The notes: generated from the letters alone by a model not told the origin. A DNA stretch of 48,615 nucleotides from Psychrobacter sp. UBA6766 (GCF_002453355.1 NZ_DKGQ01000035.1:1-48615), one strand, 5' to 3'; shown: positions 23,754-32,484, counted from the stretch's first letter. Translations and numbers: made by a program.

Positions 23754-24620
23754 ATGACTTGCCAGACTACGGCGCCTTTAAGCCAGCATTTTTCGCCCAT
23801 TATTGGATATCATCGGTCCCCGCTGTCGCAAAAATTTGGCGCACCAAGACAGCCGAATTTGGTAGCTATTACCAGTGTGATCGAAATGCTGGCACCTTAT
23901 GATACGCCGGCGGCCTTTATCGGACTGGAAGATTTTAGCCATATTTGGATCAGTTGGCAGTTTCATCATAACTATTTATATAAAGACAGTTTATATAAAG
24001 ACAATCAACCCAATAAAAACAATAAATCCGCTAGCAATTTTCGCTCGCAAGTGCGGCCGCCGCGTTTGGGTGGTAATCAAAAAATAGGCGTATTTGCCAG
24101 TCGCAGTATGTATCGACCATCCGCGCTAGGGTTGTCTGTGGTCAAACTAAAGCGCATTGAGAGTGTCGAGGGAAGGGTGTTACTTATCATTAGCGGTGCT
24201 GATATGATAGATGGGACGCCAATCATCGATATCAAGCCCTACGTAGCTTACAGTGACGCGCTGCCTGAAGCACAAAGCGGTTTTGCGCCCACTGCGCCGC
24301 ACTTGTTGGATGTGACGATTACTGAGTTGGCTTATGCGCAGTTTGAGCAAATCATTAACAATCAGCGCTCTATTAATGATATAAATCAAAATGGTAAAGG
24401 TGGAAAGCTTGCTATAAAAGAAGTGATTAACAAGACACAAAAACAATTACTAATGACTGATCTTGATACAATTAAAGCCTTGATAGCCCAAGACCCGCGT
24501 CCAGCTTATCGACGTTCAGAGACGCATACATCATTTGTCATGCGCTATAAATCTGTTGATGTTAGTTTTCAGTTATTGGAATCAGAACAGCTACAGATAA
24601 CAAATATCGTCACAATATAA
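23754..24620 (+). CDS. trmO: tRNA (N6-threonylcarbamoyladenosine(37)-N6)-methyltransferase
   Basis: A 288-residue member of the TrmO (YaeB/TsaA) family, which methylates t6A37 in threonine tRNAs using S-adenosylmethionine. Family motifs are visible: IIGYHRSPLSQKFGAPRQP near the N-terminus, GVFASRSMYRPSALGLSVVKL, GTPIIDIKPYVAYSDALP and the late DPRPAYRR. The beta-barrel SAM-binding domain is followed by a smaller C-terminal domain. At about residues 74-90 there is an insertion made partly of a tandem LYKDS/LYKDN repeat from a 15-bp duplication. It is transcribed divergently from fpr. Confidence 0.92.
   Translation: MTCQTTAPLSQHFSPIIGYHRSPLSQKFGAPRQPNLVAITSVIEMLAPYDTPAAFIGLEDFSHIWISWQFHHNYLYKDSLYKDNQPNKNNKSASNFRSQVRPPRLGGNQKIGVFASRSMYRPSALGLSVVKLKRIESVEGRVLLIISGADMIDGTPIIDIKPYVAYSDALPEAQSGFAPTAPHLLDVTITELAYAQFEQIINNQRSINDINQNGKGGKLAIKEVINKTQKQLLMTDLDTIKALIAQDPRPAYRRSETHTSFVMRYKSVDVSFQLLESEQLQITNIVTI
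23975..24004. repeat. 15-bp tandem duplication inside trmO
   Basis: TTTATATAAAGACAG (23975-23989) is followed by TTTATATAAAGACAA (23990-24004). The duplication keeps the frame and adds five residues (LYKDS then LYKDN) in a polar insertion of TrmO. Confidence 0.85.
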
Positions 24621-24656
24621 TTAAAGTAAATATCAAAGTTAAAGTAAACATAACCG
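24621..24656. repeat. Degenerate 18-bp tandem pair in the trmO-gspE spacer
   Basis: TTAAAGTAAATATCAAAG (24621-24638) is followed by TTAAAGTAAACATAACCG (24639-24656), 14 of 18 bases identical. With the next tandem pair at 24678-24709, most of this 88-base spacer consists of duplicated sequence. Confidence 0.5.
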
Positions 24657-24677
24657 CCGACCAAATGCTCTAAACCG

Positions 24678-24709
24678 TAGAAGAATACAACTATAGAAGA
24701 ATAAAACTA
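24678..24709. repeat. 16-bp tandem duplication ending at the gspE start codon
   Basis: TAGAAGAATACAACTA (24678-24693) is followed by TAGAAGAATAAAACTA (24694-24709), 15 of 16 bases identical. The last A of the second copy is the first base of the gspE ATG, so the translation-initiation region itself was duplicated, including the AGAAG purine stretch that could act as ribosome binding site. Confidence 0.85.
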
Positions 24710-26496
24710 TGCCTGCTCAAAAGTACTCGATAGTGATTGATTTACGTTGGTGCCTAGACGAATTGTTGGCAGATAGGGTAATTGATCAACGCGGCTATAA
24801 TCTCGTTATTACCAGTCGTCGCAACAAGGCTCAGCATCCGTTAATAACGATTAGTGAGTTTGGACTGCCAAATGGTCACGCACTTGATAGCAGTTCTGAA
24901 AATAAGTTAACGCTGGCATGGCTCAATCAATGGCTGGCTGCCAAAGCAGATATGCCGCTGGTGCGTATCGACCCGTTAAAGGTCAATGTTCCGGCGGTGA
25001 CGCAGCTGATGTCCTTTGAGTATGCCCGCTCACAGCACATTTTACCGATTGAAGTAACGCTTGATGAAGTGGTCATCGGTACCGATCAGCCACTTTATAC
25101 CGATTGGCATAGCAATATTGAAAAACTCATTAAGTCAAAAAGCTATCGTACCGTCTTTATCAATCCTGAACAAATCAATCGCTATCGCCAAGAGTTTTAT
25201 CAAGTCACGCAAGCGATTGCAGGGGCAAATTCCTTACATAAGCGTGCAGCGGCGGACGTCACCAATGTCGAAGCTTTATTACAACTTGGCGATAACACCA
25301 ATCCCGATGCCAATGACCAACATATTGTTAAAGTGGTCGATTGGCTATTGCAGTATGCCTTTGAGCAGCGCGCGAGCGACATTCATCTAGAGCCGCGCCG
25401 CGAAACAGGCAAGGTGCGCTTTCGCATTGATGGGGTATTGCATAGCGTGTATGAGATGCCACTTGCGATTATCGTAGCGGTGACTGCGCGTATTAAAATT
25501 TTGGGACGCCTAAATGTGGCAGAAAAGCGCAAGCCGCAAGATGGACGTTTAAAAACGCGAACGCCAAAAGGCTTAGAGACGGAGCTACGTTTATCCACAA
25601 TGCCGACTGCCTTTGGTGAAAAGCTAGTGATGCGAGTATTTGATCCAGAAGTGTTGGTGCGCTCGTTTGCCCAGCTTGGTCTGTCGGGTAAGCAGTTAGA
25701 AACTTGGCATGAACTGACCGCGCATCCAAATGGCATTATCTTGGTGACAGGACCGACTGGTTCTGGTAAAACCACCACTTTATATAGTACGCTCAAACAG
25801 CTCGCTACCGAACAGGTCAATGTCTGTACCATTGAAGACCCAATTGAAATGATTGAGCCTGCCTTTAATCAAATGCAGGTCAATCCGGGTGTTGATTTGC
25901 ATTTCGCCGACGGTATTCGCTCGTTGATGCGACAAGATCCAGACATTATTATGGTTGGTGAGATTCGTGATGCTGAAACGGCAAATATGGCAGTGCAAGC
26001 GTCTTTAACAGGGCATTTGGTGCTCTCAACTTTGCATACCAATGATGCGCCAAGCTCAATTACCCGTCTGCACGATTTGGGTATTCAGCCTTTTTTAACC
26101 TCAGCGACTATATTGGGCGTGATGGCACAGCGACTCTTACGGACATTATGCCCGCATTGCAAGCAAGCCGTTGATGTGAGCGCAGATAGTGAGATTGCTA
26201 TCCAATGGCAAGAATTGGTGCAACCTTGGCGAGCGCCAGTTCCTGCACAAGTTTATAAAGCGCAGGGCTGTGAGCACTGCCGTCATACGGGTTATCAAGG
26301 TCGCGTTGGGCTATACGAGATTATGCCATTATCAAATGAGCTAAAAAAACTGGTCGCCGCCGATGCCAATTTGGACACGCTTAAGCAGCAAGCCTACCGC
26401 GAAGGCGTTCAGCCGCTAAGATTATCTGGAGCAAAGCGCATTAGCGAAGGGGTGACGACCATAGAAGAAGTCATGCGCGTGGTGCCGTTACATTAA
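24709..26496 (+). CDS. gspE: Type II secretion system assembly ATPase GspE
   Basis: A 595-residue cytoplasmic ATPase that powers pseudopilus assembly at the inner membrane. The Walker A motif GPTGSGKT is at residues 348-355. The Asp box and Walker B region include IMVGEIRDAETA (E418) and the His box lies around TGHLVLSTLHTNDA. A tetracysteine zinc motif is formed by C481/C484 (CPHC) and C521/C524 (CEHC). PilB of type IV pili is the close alternative; I favour GspE because gspHIJK lie 2 kb downstream. The other T2SS genes (C, D, F, G, L, M) are absent from the window. No strong ribosome binding site is seen. Confidence 0.88.
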   Translation: MPAQKYSIVIDLRWCLDELLADRVIDQRGYNLVITSRRNKAQHPLITISEFGLPNGHALDSSSENKLTLAWLNQWLAAKADMPLVRIDPLKVNVPAVTQLMSFEYARSQHILPIEVTLDEVVIGTDQPLYTDWHSNIEKLIKSKSYRTVFINPEQINRYRQEFYQVTQAIAGANSLHKRAAADVTNVEALLQLGDNTNPDANDQHIVKVVDWLLQYAFEQRASDIHLEPRRETGKVRFRIDGVLHSVYEMPLAIIVAVTARIKILGRLNVAEKRKPQDGRLKTRTPKGLETELRLSTMPTAFGEKLVMRVFDPEVLVRSFAQLGLSGKQLETWHELTAHPNGIILVTGPTGSGKTTTLYSTLKQLATEQVNVCTIEDPIEMIEPAFNQMQVNPGVDLHFADGIRSLMRQDPDIIMVGEIRDAETANMAVQASLTGHLVLSTLHTNDAPSSITRLHDLGIQPFLTSATILGVMAQRLLRTLCPHCKQAVDVSADSEIAIQWQELVQPWRAPVPAQVYKAQGCEHCRHTGYQGRVGLYEIMPLSNELKKLVAADANLDTLKQQAYREGVQPLRLSGAKRISEGVTTIEEVMRVVPLH

Positions 26497-26616
26497 AAAT
26501 GGCTTTATTAAACAAGACTTGAAAAGCCTGCTTATCAGAGCAATTAATACCATTAAGATTACCAAATTTATATTTTAAAATAGTTCAATTATTAATATTT
26601 ATTAACGAGATTGTTT

Positions 26617-27405
26617 ATGTTTACTGATACGCACTGCCATCTAAACCGTTTGGATTTAACCAAGTATGATGGCCAGTTGTCTGGCGCCATTGCGGCGATG
26701 AAAGAAGCCAATGTCACCCGCGCAATGGCCATTATGTGTGATTTTGCTGAATATGATGAGATTGCTGATATTGTCCGCACTTATAATGACGAGACGTTAA
26801 ACCTTGGTATGAGCGTCGGCATCCATCCTTGTGAAGATATTGACGTATTACAATCAGCGACGGTCGAGCGCTTGATCAAAACGGCTGATGCTGAGCATGT
26901 GTGGGCAATAGGGGAAACTGGGCTGGACTATTATTGGTCGACTGAAAATAAGAAAGCGCAGCAAGCCAGCCTTGCGCGTCATATTTATGCTAGTCAAAGC
27001 TTAAAAAAACCACTGGTCGTGCATATGCGTGATGCCAAAGAAGATACCATTGATATCTTAAAAAGTGAGGGTGCTGAGCACGGTATCATTCATTGCTTTA
27101 CCGAGGACTGGGAAACGGCAAAACGGGCGCTAGACTTAGGGTTTTATATTTCGTTCTCAGGCATTGTTAGCTTTAAAAGTGCGCAAATGATTCAAGACGC
27201 TGCAAAAAATATGCCCAAAGATAGAATACTTATCGAAACCGACAGCCCGTACTTAGCCCCTGTTCCTAAACGCGGCAAACCCAATGAGCCAGCGTATGTG
27301 CCTTATGTGGCAAGTTATCTTGCCGAGATGTACGGTTGGAGTAGTGATGAAGTCGGCGCACTAACTGCAAAAAACTTTGAAAATTTACTGGCACAGTATC
27401 ACTAA
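26617..27405 (+). CDS. TatD-family metal-dependent hydrolase (DNase)
   Basis: A 262-residue TIM-barrel metallohydrolase of the TatD group (TatD, YcfH, YjjV), generally 3'-5' deoxyribonucleases that may also act on other substrates. Metal ligands are visible: H and H in DTHCHLN, E in GETGLDYYW, H in VVHMRDA, H in IIHCFT and D in ETDSPYLAPVP. The ATG at 26617 gives the usual MFTDTHCH start; the frame extends only to a TTG two codons earlier. Members of this family commonly sit near pilZ/holB-type genes; here it sits between gspE and a tetR gene. Confidence 0.9.
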   Translation: MFTDTHCHLNRLDLTKYDGQLSGAIAAMKEANVTRAMAIMCDFAEYDEIADIVRTYNDETLNLGMSVGIHPCEDIDVLQSATVERLIKTADAEHVWAIGETGLDYYWSTENKKAQQASLARHIYASQSLKKPLVVHMRDAKEDTIDILKSEGAEHGIIHCFTEDWETAKRALDLGFYISFSGIVSFKSAQMIQDAAKNMPKDRILIETDSPYLAPVPKRGKPNEPAYVPYVASYLAEMYGWSSDEVGALTAKNFENLLAQYH

Positions 27406-27637
27406 AATGGTTATGCTATGACCAATCAGTCATTTATTAGCTTGTCTTATGGTTCTGTGTTTAATGTGTTTTTGATGCTGCGCTTAACCATGTGATTATC
27501 AATGACTATTTAGCAAACATAAGCATATTTCCATTAGTGGTACTGGCGTAACCGTCATATAATTCATACGCGTGCTGCCGATACACGGATACAAAGGACG
27601 GTCATATGCATGATATTGTCAGTTTTTAGGAGAAGTT

Positions 27638-28321
27638 ATGAGTCGTCAGCACCAGTTCAAGGCACGAGAAGAGAATATCTTAGCGATGGCGGAGCAATTG
27701 CTACTTGAGTCAGGCGATGGTGATATTACTTTAGATAGTTTGGCAGACCAGCTTGATTTGGCTAAAGGCACCTTATATAAGCATTTCTCTAGTAAAGACG
27801 AGCTCTATTTGCGTATTATTATTCGTTACGAAGAGCAGCTGTTCGAGATCAATCGCATTGATGATTGTCCGTCAGCAGGTGTCGCGCGTATGATTCTTCA
27901 GCAGCTCTTTAATCCACAAAAGGCCATGCTCCTTAACCAAATCGAAGAGCGCTTGGCAGCATCAGTGACAGGTCTGAACCGCTTGTTTGGCGAGCTTTAT
28001 GATATTCGTCGCCAGCGTATGAAGCGTTTGATTGATATTATCAGTACGTATTTACAAGAACAGCACAGTAGCTTAAGTACACGTGATTATTTGTCCTCGA
28101 TCTGGGCGATGGGCCAAGGCGGTGCAGGACTATTAAACTCAAGTTTTTATCAGCGCTACTTAGGTCGCCGTGATACCTTGCGTTATGCCTTTGTTCAGCA
28201 AATGCTTGAGTTGCCGAGTCATTATCCAGCTATCGATGATGAGGTGATGGATGAAGACATGCAAGAATTGGTAGAGCAAATCGATACTGAGTCAGAAGAG
28301 CATCGCAATACCAATTACTAG
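27638..28321 (+). CDS. TetR-family transcriptional regulator
   Basis: A 227-residue TetR-type repressor. The N-terminal helix-turn-helix (about residues 10-55) includes ITLDSLADQLDLAKGTLYKH, and the rest is a helical ligand-binding and dimerisation domain with an acidic tail (DDEVMDEDMQELVEQIDTES). A strong AGGAGAAG site precedes the ATG. Its ligand and targets cannot be told from the sequence. It lies between tatD and gspH in the same direction, and a palindrome at 28384-28412 immediately downstream could be its operator. Confidence 0.88.
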   Translation: MSRQHQFKAREENILAMAEQLLLESGDGDITLDSLADQLDLAKGTLYKHFSSKDELYLRIIIRYEEQLFEINRIDDCPSAGVARMILQQLFNPQKAMLLNQIEERLAASVTGLNRLFGELYDIRRQRMKRLIDIISTYLQEQHSSLSTRDYLSSIWAMGQGGAGLLNSSFYQRYLGRRDTLRYAFVQQMLELPSHYPAIDDEVMDEDMQELVEQIDTESEEHRNTNY

Positions 28322-28383
28322 ATTGCTGTTTTCTAGATTGTTATTATGCTTCAAATATAGCGCATCATTATTTTATAAAAACC

Positions 28384-28412
28384 CGTGTTGTCATATTTTG
28401 TATGACAGCACG
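28384..28412. promoter_or_regulatory. Strong palindrome between tetR and gspH
   Basis: CGTGTTGTCATA (28384-28395) and TATGACAGCACG (28401-28412) are complementary at 11 of 12 positions around a 5-base TTTTG loop. On the plus strand no T-tract follows, so it is a poor terminator for tetR. On the minus strand TTTTT follows, but no minus-strand gene is nearby. It may be an operator or an mRNA hairpin that separates tetR from gspH expression. Confidence 0.5.
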
Positions 28413-28535
28413 TCAAATTTACCTTCTAATAAATGTATAAGTTTACAGTCTTTATAATCTGTTATATCTACCACTTTATACAACACAATCTATCGTCATT
28501 TTTAATAGAGTGACGCCATTCTAGATGACTTCTGT

Positions 28536-29225
28536 ATGTCAAAATCGACTTCCCTAATAGCAACATCTCATAGGCACACGCAAGCGGGTTTTACCCTTGT
28601 CGAAATTGTGGTGGTGGTGGTCATTTTATCTATATTTGCAGGAATGATGAGCTTATCGGTCGGTAGTAGTGAATCGCGCAAAAACCGCGCTTTTTATGAG
28701 CATTTAACGGACTCATTAAACTATGTACGGTTATTATCCGCTGAGCGCATACAGCCGATGGGATTAAGCTTACAAGCGGATAAACAAGGCCAAATCACGC
28801 CCGTCATTGTCGCGCTATCTAATCCTTATATTGCTTATCAAAATCAGGATTCCACATCTTCTATTAAAGACAGCACGCCTAAGAATGCTATGGAATTGTC
28901 GGCAGATATAACCAGCATGTCAGGTGCTGCTTCAAATAAAGCGCCCACACCAAGCTGGGAGACTGAGCCAGAGGTTAGCCTGCCTGCCTTGCCTGATGGG
29001 GTGAGCTTAAGCGTTCAAAGTTTGGATGCGGGAGGCATGTCAAATACAGGACAAATGCAAGCGCTGCAGCCGTGGTTTACTGGCCAAAACGTCCCGCAAG
29101 TTTTGTGGTTTGGTACAGGGCAGGCCACGCCTGTGACGATTGAGGTGCGCCATAATTCGCGTTTGGTCGGCGAGGTGATTACAATTATGCCCGATGGCAG
29201 TATGTCGATAGGACAAGGGCTGTAG
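28536..29225 (+). CDS. gspH: Type II secretion minor pseudopilin GspH
   Basis: A 229-residue prepilin-like protein. After a short leader the type IV prepilin peptidase site GFTLVE is followed by the hydrophobic helix IVVVVVILSIFAGMMSLSVG, which anchors the protein before cleavage and packs into the pseudopilus core. The rest is a variable globular domain, with a serine/threonine-rich stretch around residues 105-145. First of four consecutive minor pseudopilin genes (H, I, J, K), whose order matches standard gsp operons and supports the assignment. The ribosome binding site is weak. Confidence 0.85.
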   Translation: MSKSTSLIATSHRHTQAGFTLVEIVVVVVILSIFAGMMSLSVGSSESRKNRAFYEHLTDSLNYVRLLSAERIQPMGLSLQADKQGQITPVIVALSNPYIAYQNQDSTSSIKDSTPKNAMELSADITSMSGAASNKAPTPSWETEPEVSLPALPDGVSLSVQSLDAGGMSNTGQMQALQPWFTGQNVPQVLWFGTGQATPVTIEVRHNSRLVGEVITIMPDGSMSIGQGL

Positions 29226-29228
29226 GTA

Positions 29229-29726
29229 ATGATAGATAAAAATAAAAGGGTGCCTGTCCAGCCAAAGCAACAATCAGTGCTATTGACGCCAACAACGTTA
29301 TCAAAGCACGAGCGTGGATTTACTTTAATTGAAGTGATGGTGGCCTTAGCAATTTTGGCGGTCGTTGCGGTTGCGGCGAGCCGGGCAAGTAGTGCCTATT
29401 TAAGCTCAGTCGATGTATTGCGCACCCGAACACTGGCGCAGTTCGTGGCACAAAATGCCGCGGCAGATTTGCGTATTCAAGATACGTGGTTGACAGCCAA
29501 TAAAACCCAGACTATCAATGCTCAAGGCCTTGACTGGCAAGTGACGATGACCGTCACAGATGCCATCACGCCCGCATTAAAACAGGTAAATATCGCTGTT
29601 GCGCCCATTATAGACGGGCAGCCGCGCAGCGCCGTAACCGATATCAACGTGATGCTAAGTAACGCTGAACAAGAGGTTGATAGTTTGGATTTGAGTGGAT
29701 TAAGCCCCAATGGGGGCAATCTGTGA
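29229..29726 (+). CDS. gspI: Type II secretion minor pseudopilin GspI
   Basis: A 165-residue minor pseudopilin with a basic leader of about 30 residues, the prepilin peptidase site GFTLIE and the hydrophobic helix VMVALAILAVVAVAASRAS. GspI nucleates the tip complex with GspJ and GspK. It starts 3 bases after gspH and its stop codon overlaps the GTG start of gspJ by 4 bases, so the genes are translationally coupled. The leader is longer than usual. Confidence 0.88.
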   Translation: MIDKNKRVPVQPKQQSVLLTPTTLSKHERGFTLIEVMVALAILAVVAVAASRASSAYLSSVDVLRTRTLAQFVAQNAAADLRIQDTWLTANKTQTINAQGLDWQVTMTVTDAITPALKQVNIAVAPIIDGQPRSAVTDINVMLSNAEQEVDSLDLSGLSPNGGNL

Positions 29727-30616
29727 AATCAAATCATGGATTCACCTTGCTTGAGCTGATGGTAGCGATGGCGATCTTTGCTATGTTAGCGGTCGCAGGC
29801 TGGCAAGTGTTTGATGGCGTTAACCGGGCGCGTGAACGGGCGCAGTTTCATGCGGATAATTTAGCGGTTTTGCAATACGCCTATTTGCAACTACAGCAAG
29901 ATATGGGACAAATCCTTCCTTATCAGGCAGCGGATACGCAAGGTACTAATGCTTTAATTAATAATGTTGCAACCAACAGTACCGTAAATAACAATGGTAG
30001 TAACAACAACGCTAGCAATAACAATCAAGAAAACACACCAACGCCTGAACCTTTTATGACTCTGGACGGCGCACGTATCAGCTTTGTGCGTTTTGCCGAC
30101 CCTGACCCACGTTATCAAAGCAGCGCTAGTATTCAGCATATCGAATACATTTTTGCTGATGAGCGTCTAATTCGCCGCCAATATACCAGCCTTAACGGTG
30201 ATAGCATAAGCTTAGATAGTGTATTGCTTGAAGGCGTTACTGCTGGGCGTTGGCAAGCTTATTTACCTGAATTAAGTACCAAATTCCCCAATAAAGACAG
30301 CAGCAATAATAACAATGCCGCATTAGGGCAGTTGGCGATTTCAGACAATGAAACGTCTGAAATCATGCTGTTACCAAAAGGGGTTGCGCTTAACTTTACC
30401 TATCAGGATATGCCGATTACTTGGCAATGGGCATTGACTCCGCAGCCAATACCAAATGTCAGTACAAACACCACGAATAAAAATAATCCTAGTGGCAATA
30501 GTAATAACGGTAACGACAGTAATAACGGCAGCATTAATAACGATAACGCAGCCAATGGCACTGTAGAAAATAATAATTCAGGGAACACTATTGAAAATGC
30601 GTCATTTGGTCAATGA
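29723..30616 (+). CDS. gspJ: Type II secretion minor pseudopilin GspJ with asparagine-rich insertions
   Basis: A 297-residue pseudopilin starting at GTG within the gspI stop. The cleavage site GFTLLE and helix LMVAMAIFAMLAVAGWQVF define the family, as does the QYAYLQLQQDMGQILPY stretch. It is much longer than the usual roughly 200 residues because of asparagine-rich low-complexity segments: about residues 76-108, a short NKDSSNNNN tract, and a 53-residue tail (245-297) of N, S, G and T. They are encoded by AAT/AAC-rich DNA. GspJ is part of the pseudopilus tip with GspI and GspK. Confidence 0.88.
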   Translation: MKSNHGFTLLELMVAMAIFAMLAVAGWQVFDGVNRARERAQFHADNLAVLQYAYLQLQQDMGQILPYQAADTQGTNALINNVATNSTVNNNGSNNNASNNNQENTPTPEPFMTLDGARISFVRFADPDPRYQSSASIQHIEYIFADERLIRRQYTSLNGDSISLDSVLLEGVTAGRWQAYLPELSTKFPNKDSSNNNNAALGQLAISDNETSEIMLLPKGVALNFTYQDMPITWQWALTPQPIPNVSTNTTNKNNPSGNSNNGNDSNNGSINNDNAANGTVENNNSGNTIENASFGQ

Positions 30617-30628
30617 TAAAGGCTATTT

Positions 30629-31726
30629 ATGCCAAGTAAGCTGCCAGTGAAGCCAGTTGTGGCGATGAATGCCGACTCACAACGGGGAGTCGCGCTACTG
30701 ACTGTCTTATTGTTGGTGGTCAGTATTACCGTGGTTGCGGGGGCGATGCTGGCCAGTCAAAAGATTGCCATTCGGCGCAGCGGCTTGTTGTTTGATCAAA
30801 ATCAGCTCTTACAAGATATTGATACTGGTCAGCAATTGGCCGTTACTTTGATTCGAGCTGACGCTAAGTTAAATGATTCTGATAGCGAGCAGGACATTTG
30901 GGCGCAGCCAATACCGCCTTATACGCTGGGTGGACATAGCATTGGCATTGAATTGCGTGATGAGGCCAGTCGTTTTAATATTAATAATTTATATCACAAT
31001 GGCGCCGTTGATACTGCCGCTTTGGCAGTTTTTCAAAGGTTGCTCACGCAGTTAAATCTAGAGCCTGATATCGCCATTGCCGTTCTTGATTATCAAGATA
31101 CCGACAGCGAGGTTTATCAAGATGGCGGTGATGAAACGGTGGTTTATAATCAGGAGTCTAATCGCGGCGCGGATAGAACTTTACCCAACCAAGCATTGAT
31201 CAGTGTCGATCAATTAGCAGAGATTAAGGGCGTCAATGCAGAAGTATTAGCAGCACTACGCCCATATATCACAGCGGTGCCGTATTATTTACCCATTAAT
31301 ATGAATACCGCCAGTCCAGTCTTGCTTACCGCTTTGGTAGAGGGTGCGACCAGTCAGCAAATGCAGAGCATCGTTCAATTACGAGAAAAGCAAGCATTTA
31401 GCTCTGTCGATGATGTCTGGCAGTTGCCGATACTCAGTAGTGTGAAAGAAGAGCAGCGTAAGGCATTAACGTCATTATTAGCTGTTGATAGCCAAGCTTT
31501 TATGGCGCTCATTACCGCGAGTGATAATGCCGCTATTGGTCAGGCAAGGCAACGTTTTGCGACCATTATTATCAGTAAAACTGCCGCTGATGAAATAGAA
31601 AACAGCAGTAATAATAGTGATAAAAATAGCAATGATGCTAAAAACGCTCAAAATACAAATAGTAAAAAGCCCAAAGACATCCGCGTGGTGACGCAGCGAC
31701 TTTGGGCATTTCGACCGAATTTTTAA
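30629..31726 (+). CDS. gspK: Type II secretion minor pseudopilin GspK
   Basis: A 365-residue pseudopilin, the largest minor subunit, thought to cap the pseudopilus. The leader ends at QRGVALLTVLLLVVSITVVA, where valine follows the glycine as often seen in GspK. Family stretches include ELRDEASRFNINNLY and the helix-hairpin-helix-like region INMNTASPVLLTALVEG. The C-terminus has an N/S/K-rich low-complexity stretch (about residues 330-352) similar in character to that in GspJ, before the final DIRVVTQRLWAFRPNF. It follows gspJ by 12 bases. Confidence 0.9.
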   Translation: MPSKLPVKPVVAMNADSQRGVALLTVLLLVVSITVVAGAMLASQKIAIRRSGLLFDQNQLLQDIDTGQQLAVTLIRADAKLNDSDSEQDIWAQPIPPYTLGGHSIGIELRDEASRFNINNLYHNGAVDTAALAVFQRLLTQLNLEPDIAIAVLDYQDTDSEVYQDGGDETVVYNQESNRGADRTLPNQALISVDQLAEIKGVNAEVLAALRPYITAVPYYLPINMNTASPVLLTALVEGATSQQMQSIVQLREKQAFSSVDDVWQLPILSSVKEEQRKALTSLLAVDSQAFMALITASDNAAIGQARQRFATIIISKTAADEIENSSNNSDKNSNDAKNAQNTNSKKPKDIRVVTQRLWAFRPNF

Positions 31727-31770
31727 AAGAACTTACAACAGATTCCTTTAAATAGTGAGCAAAGATTTAC

Positions 31771-32451
31771 TTAATCACTTAAACGGGTTTCTTCCGTAGA
31801 TTTCCAATTATAAGCACCATAAAACAGCATTTGTGCTTGCCGCGTACAATTATGGAGCATCAGCTGTTTTTTCTTTTCTATCTCTGCCAAGTCGACCTCA
31901 TCATCATGATCTTCGGTATAAGTTAGCTCAAGCCAATCGATAATCCAAGAGAAAAACATATTGACCCCAGCTTCAGCCAATAGCCTACGATCATAGGTAT
32001 TGATATGGTTAAACGCAGGCTGCAGTGCTAAGTCTTCTGCTAGGCTCTGACCATGTTTTTTAATCAGCTCATTGATGGCTTTGCGTACCGCTTCTGAACC
32101 ACCATAACGCTCACTGACCAAAAACTGCCAATAGCAAGGCTGCTCGCTGACCATATATAAAAACATCTGGATACTTTTAGCGATTTGACGCTCAAAGCTG
32201 CGCTTACGACCAATTTGTAAGTTTTCACTTAACGTTGCCATCGTTCCACCCAACTCTTCGATGACTAGGGCGCGACCAAGCGATTCCATGTCATCAAAAT
32301 GACGATAAAACGCCGTTGGCACTACGCCAACCTCACGTGTGACTTGTCTGAGGCTGATAGAACTAAAAGACTGTCCGGTCATACATAAATCAAGCACCGC
32401 ATTAAAAAAAGCGTGCCGAGTTTGAAGTTTTTTTTGTTCGCGACTACTCAT
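31771..32451 (-). CDS. TetR-family regulator, FabR/DesT-like
   Basis: A 226-residue TetR-type regulator. The helix-turn-helix with ISLRQVTREVGVVPTAFYRH closely matches the FabR/DesT group, which senses the saturation of acyl thioesters and represses unsaturated fatty acid synthesis genes. The motif FYRHFDDMESLG is characteristic of that group. Regulation of fatty acid synthesis or desaturation is thus a reasonable inference, but no lipid gene is adjacent. It converges on gspK from the other strand. A palindrome (32469-32484) just upstream of the start is a candidate site for autoregulation. Confidence 0.85.
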   Translation of the reverse strand: MSSREQKKLQTRHAFFNAVLDLCMTGQSFSSISLRQVTREVGVVPTAFYRHFDDMESLGRALVIEELGGTMATLSENLQIGRKRSFERQIAKSIQMFLYMVSEQPCYWQFLVSERYGGSEAVRKAINELIKKHGQSLAEDLALQPAFNHINTYDRRLLAEAGVNMFFSWIIDWLELTYTEDHDDEVDLAEIEKKKQLMLHNCTRQAQMLFYGAYNWKSTEETRLSD

Positions 32452-32468
32452 AATATTTCAAAATTACC

Positions 32469-32484
32469 TGATAGATGTCTATCA
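32469..32484. promoter_or_regulatory. Candidate operator upstream of the FabR-like regulator
   Basis: TGATAGATGTCTATCA is a 7+7-base inverted repeat with a two-base centre, 18 bases upstream of the tetR start codon. Its size and place suit a TetR-dimer operator used for self-repression. Confidence 0.5.
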
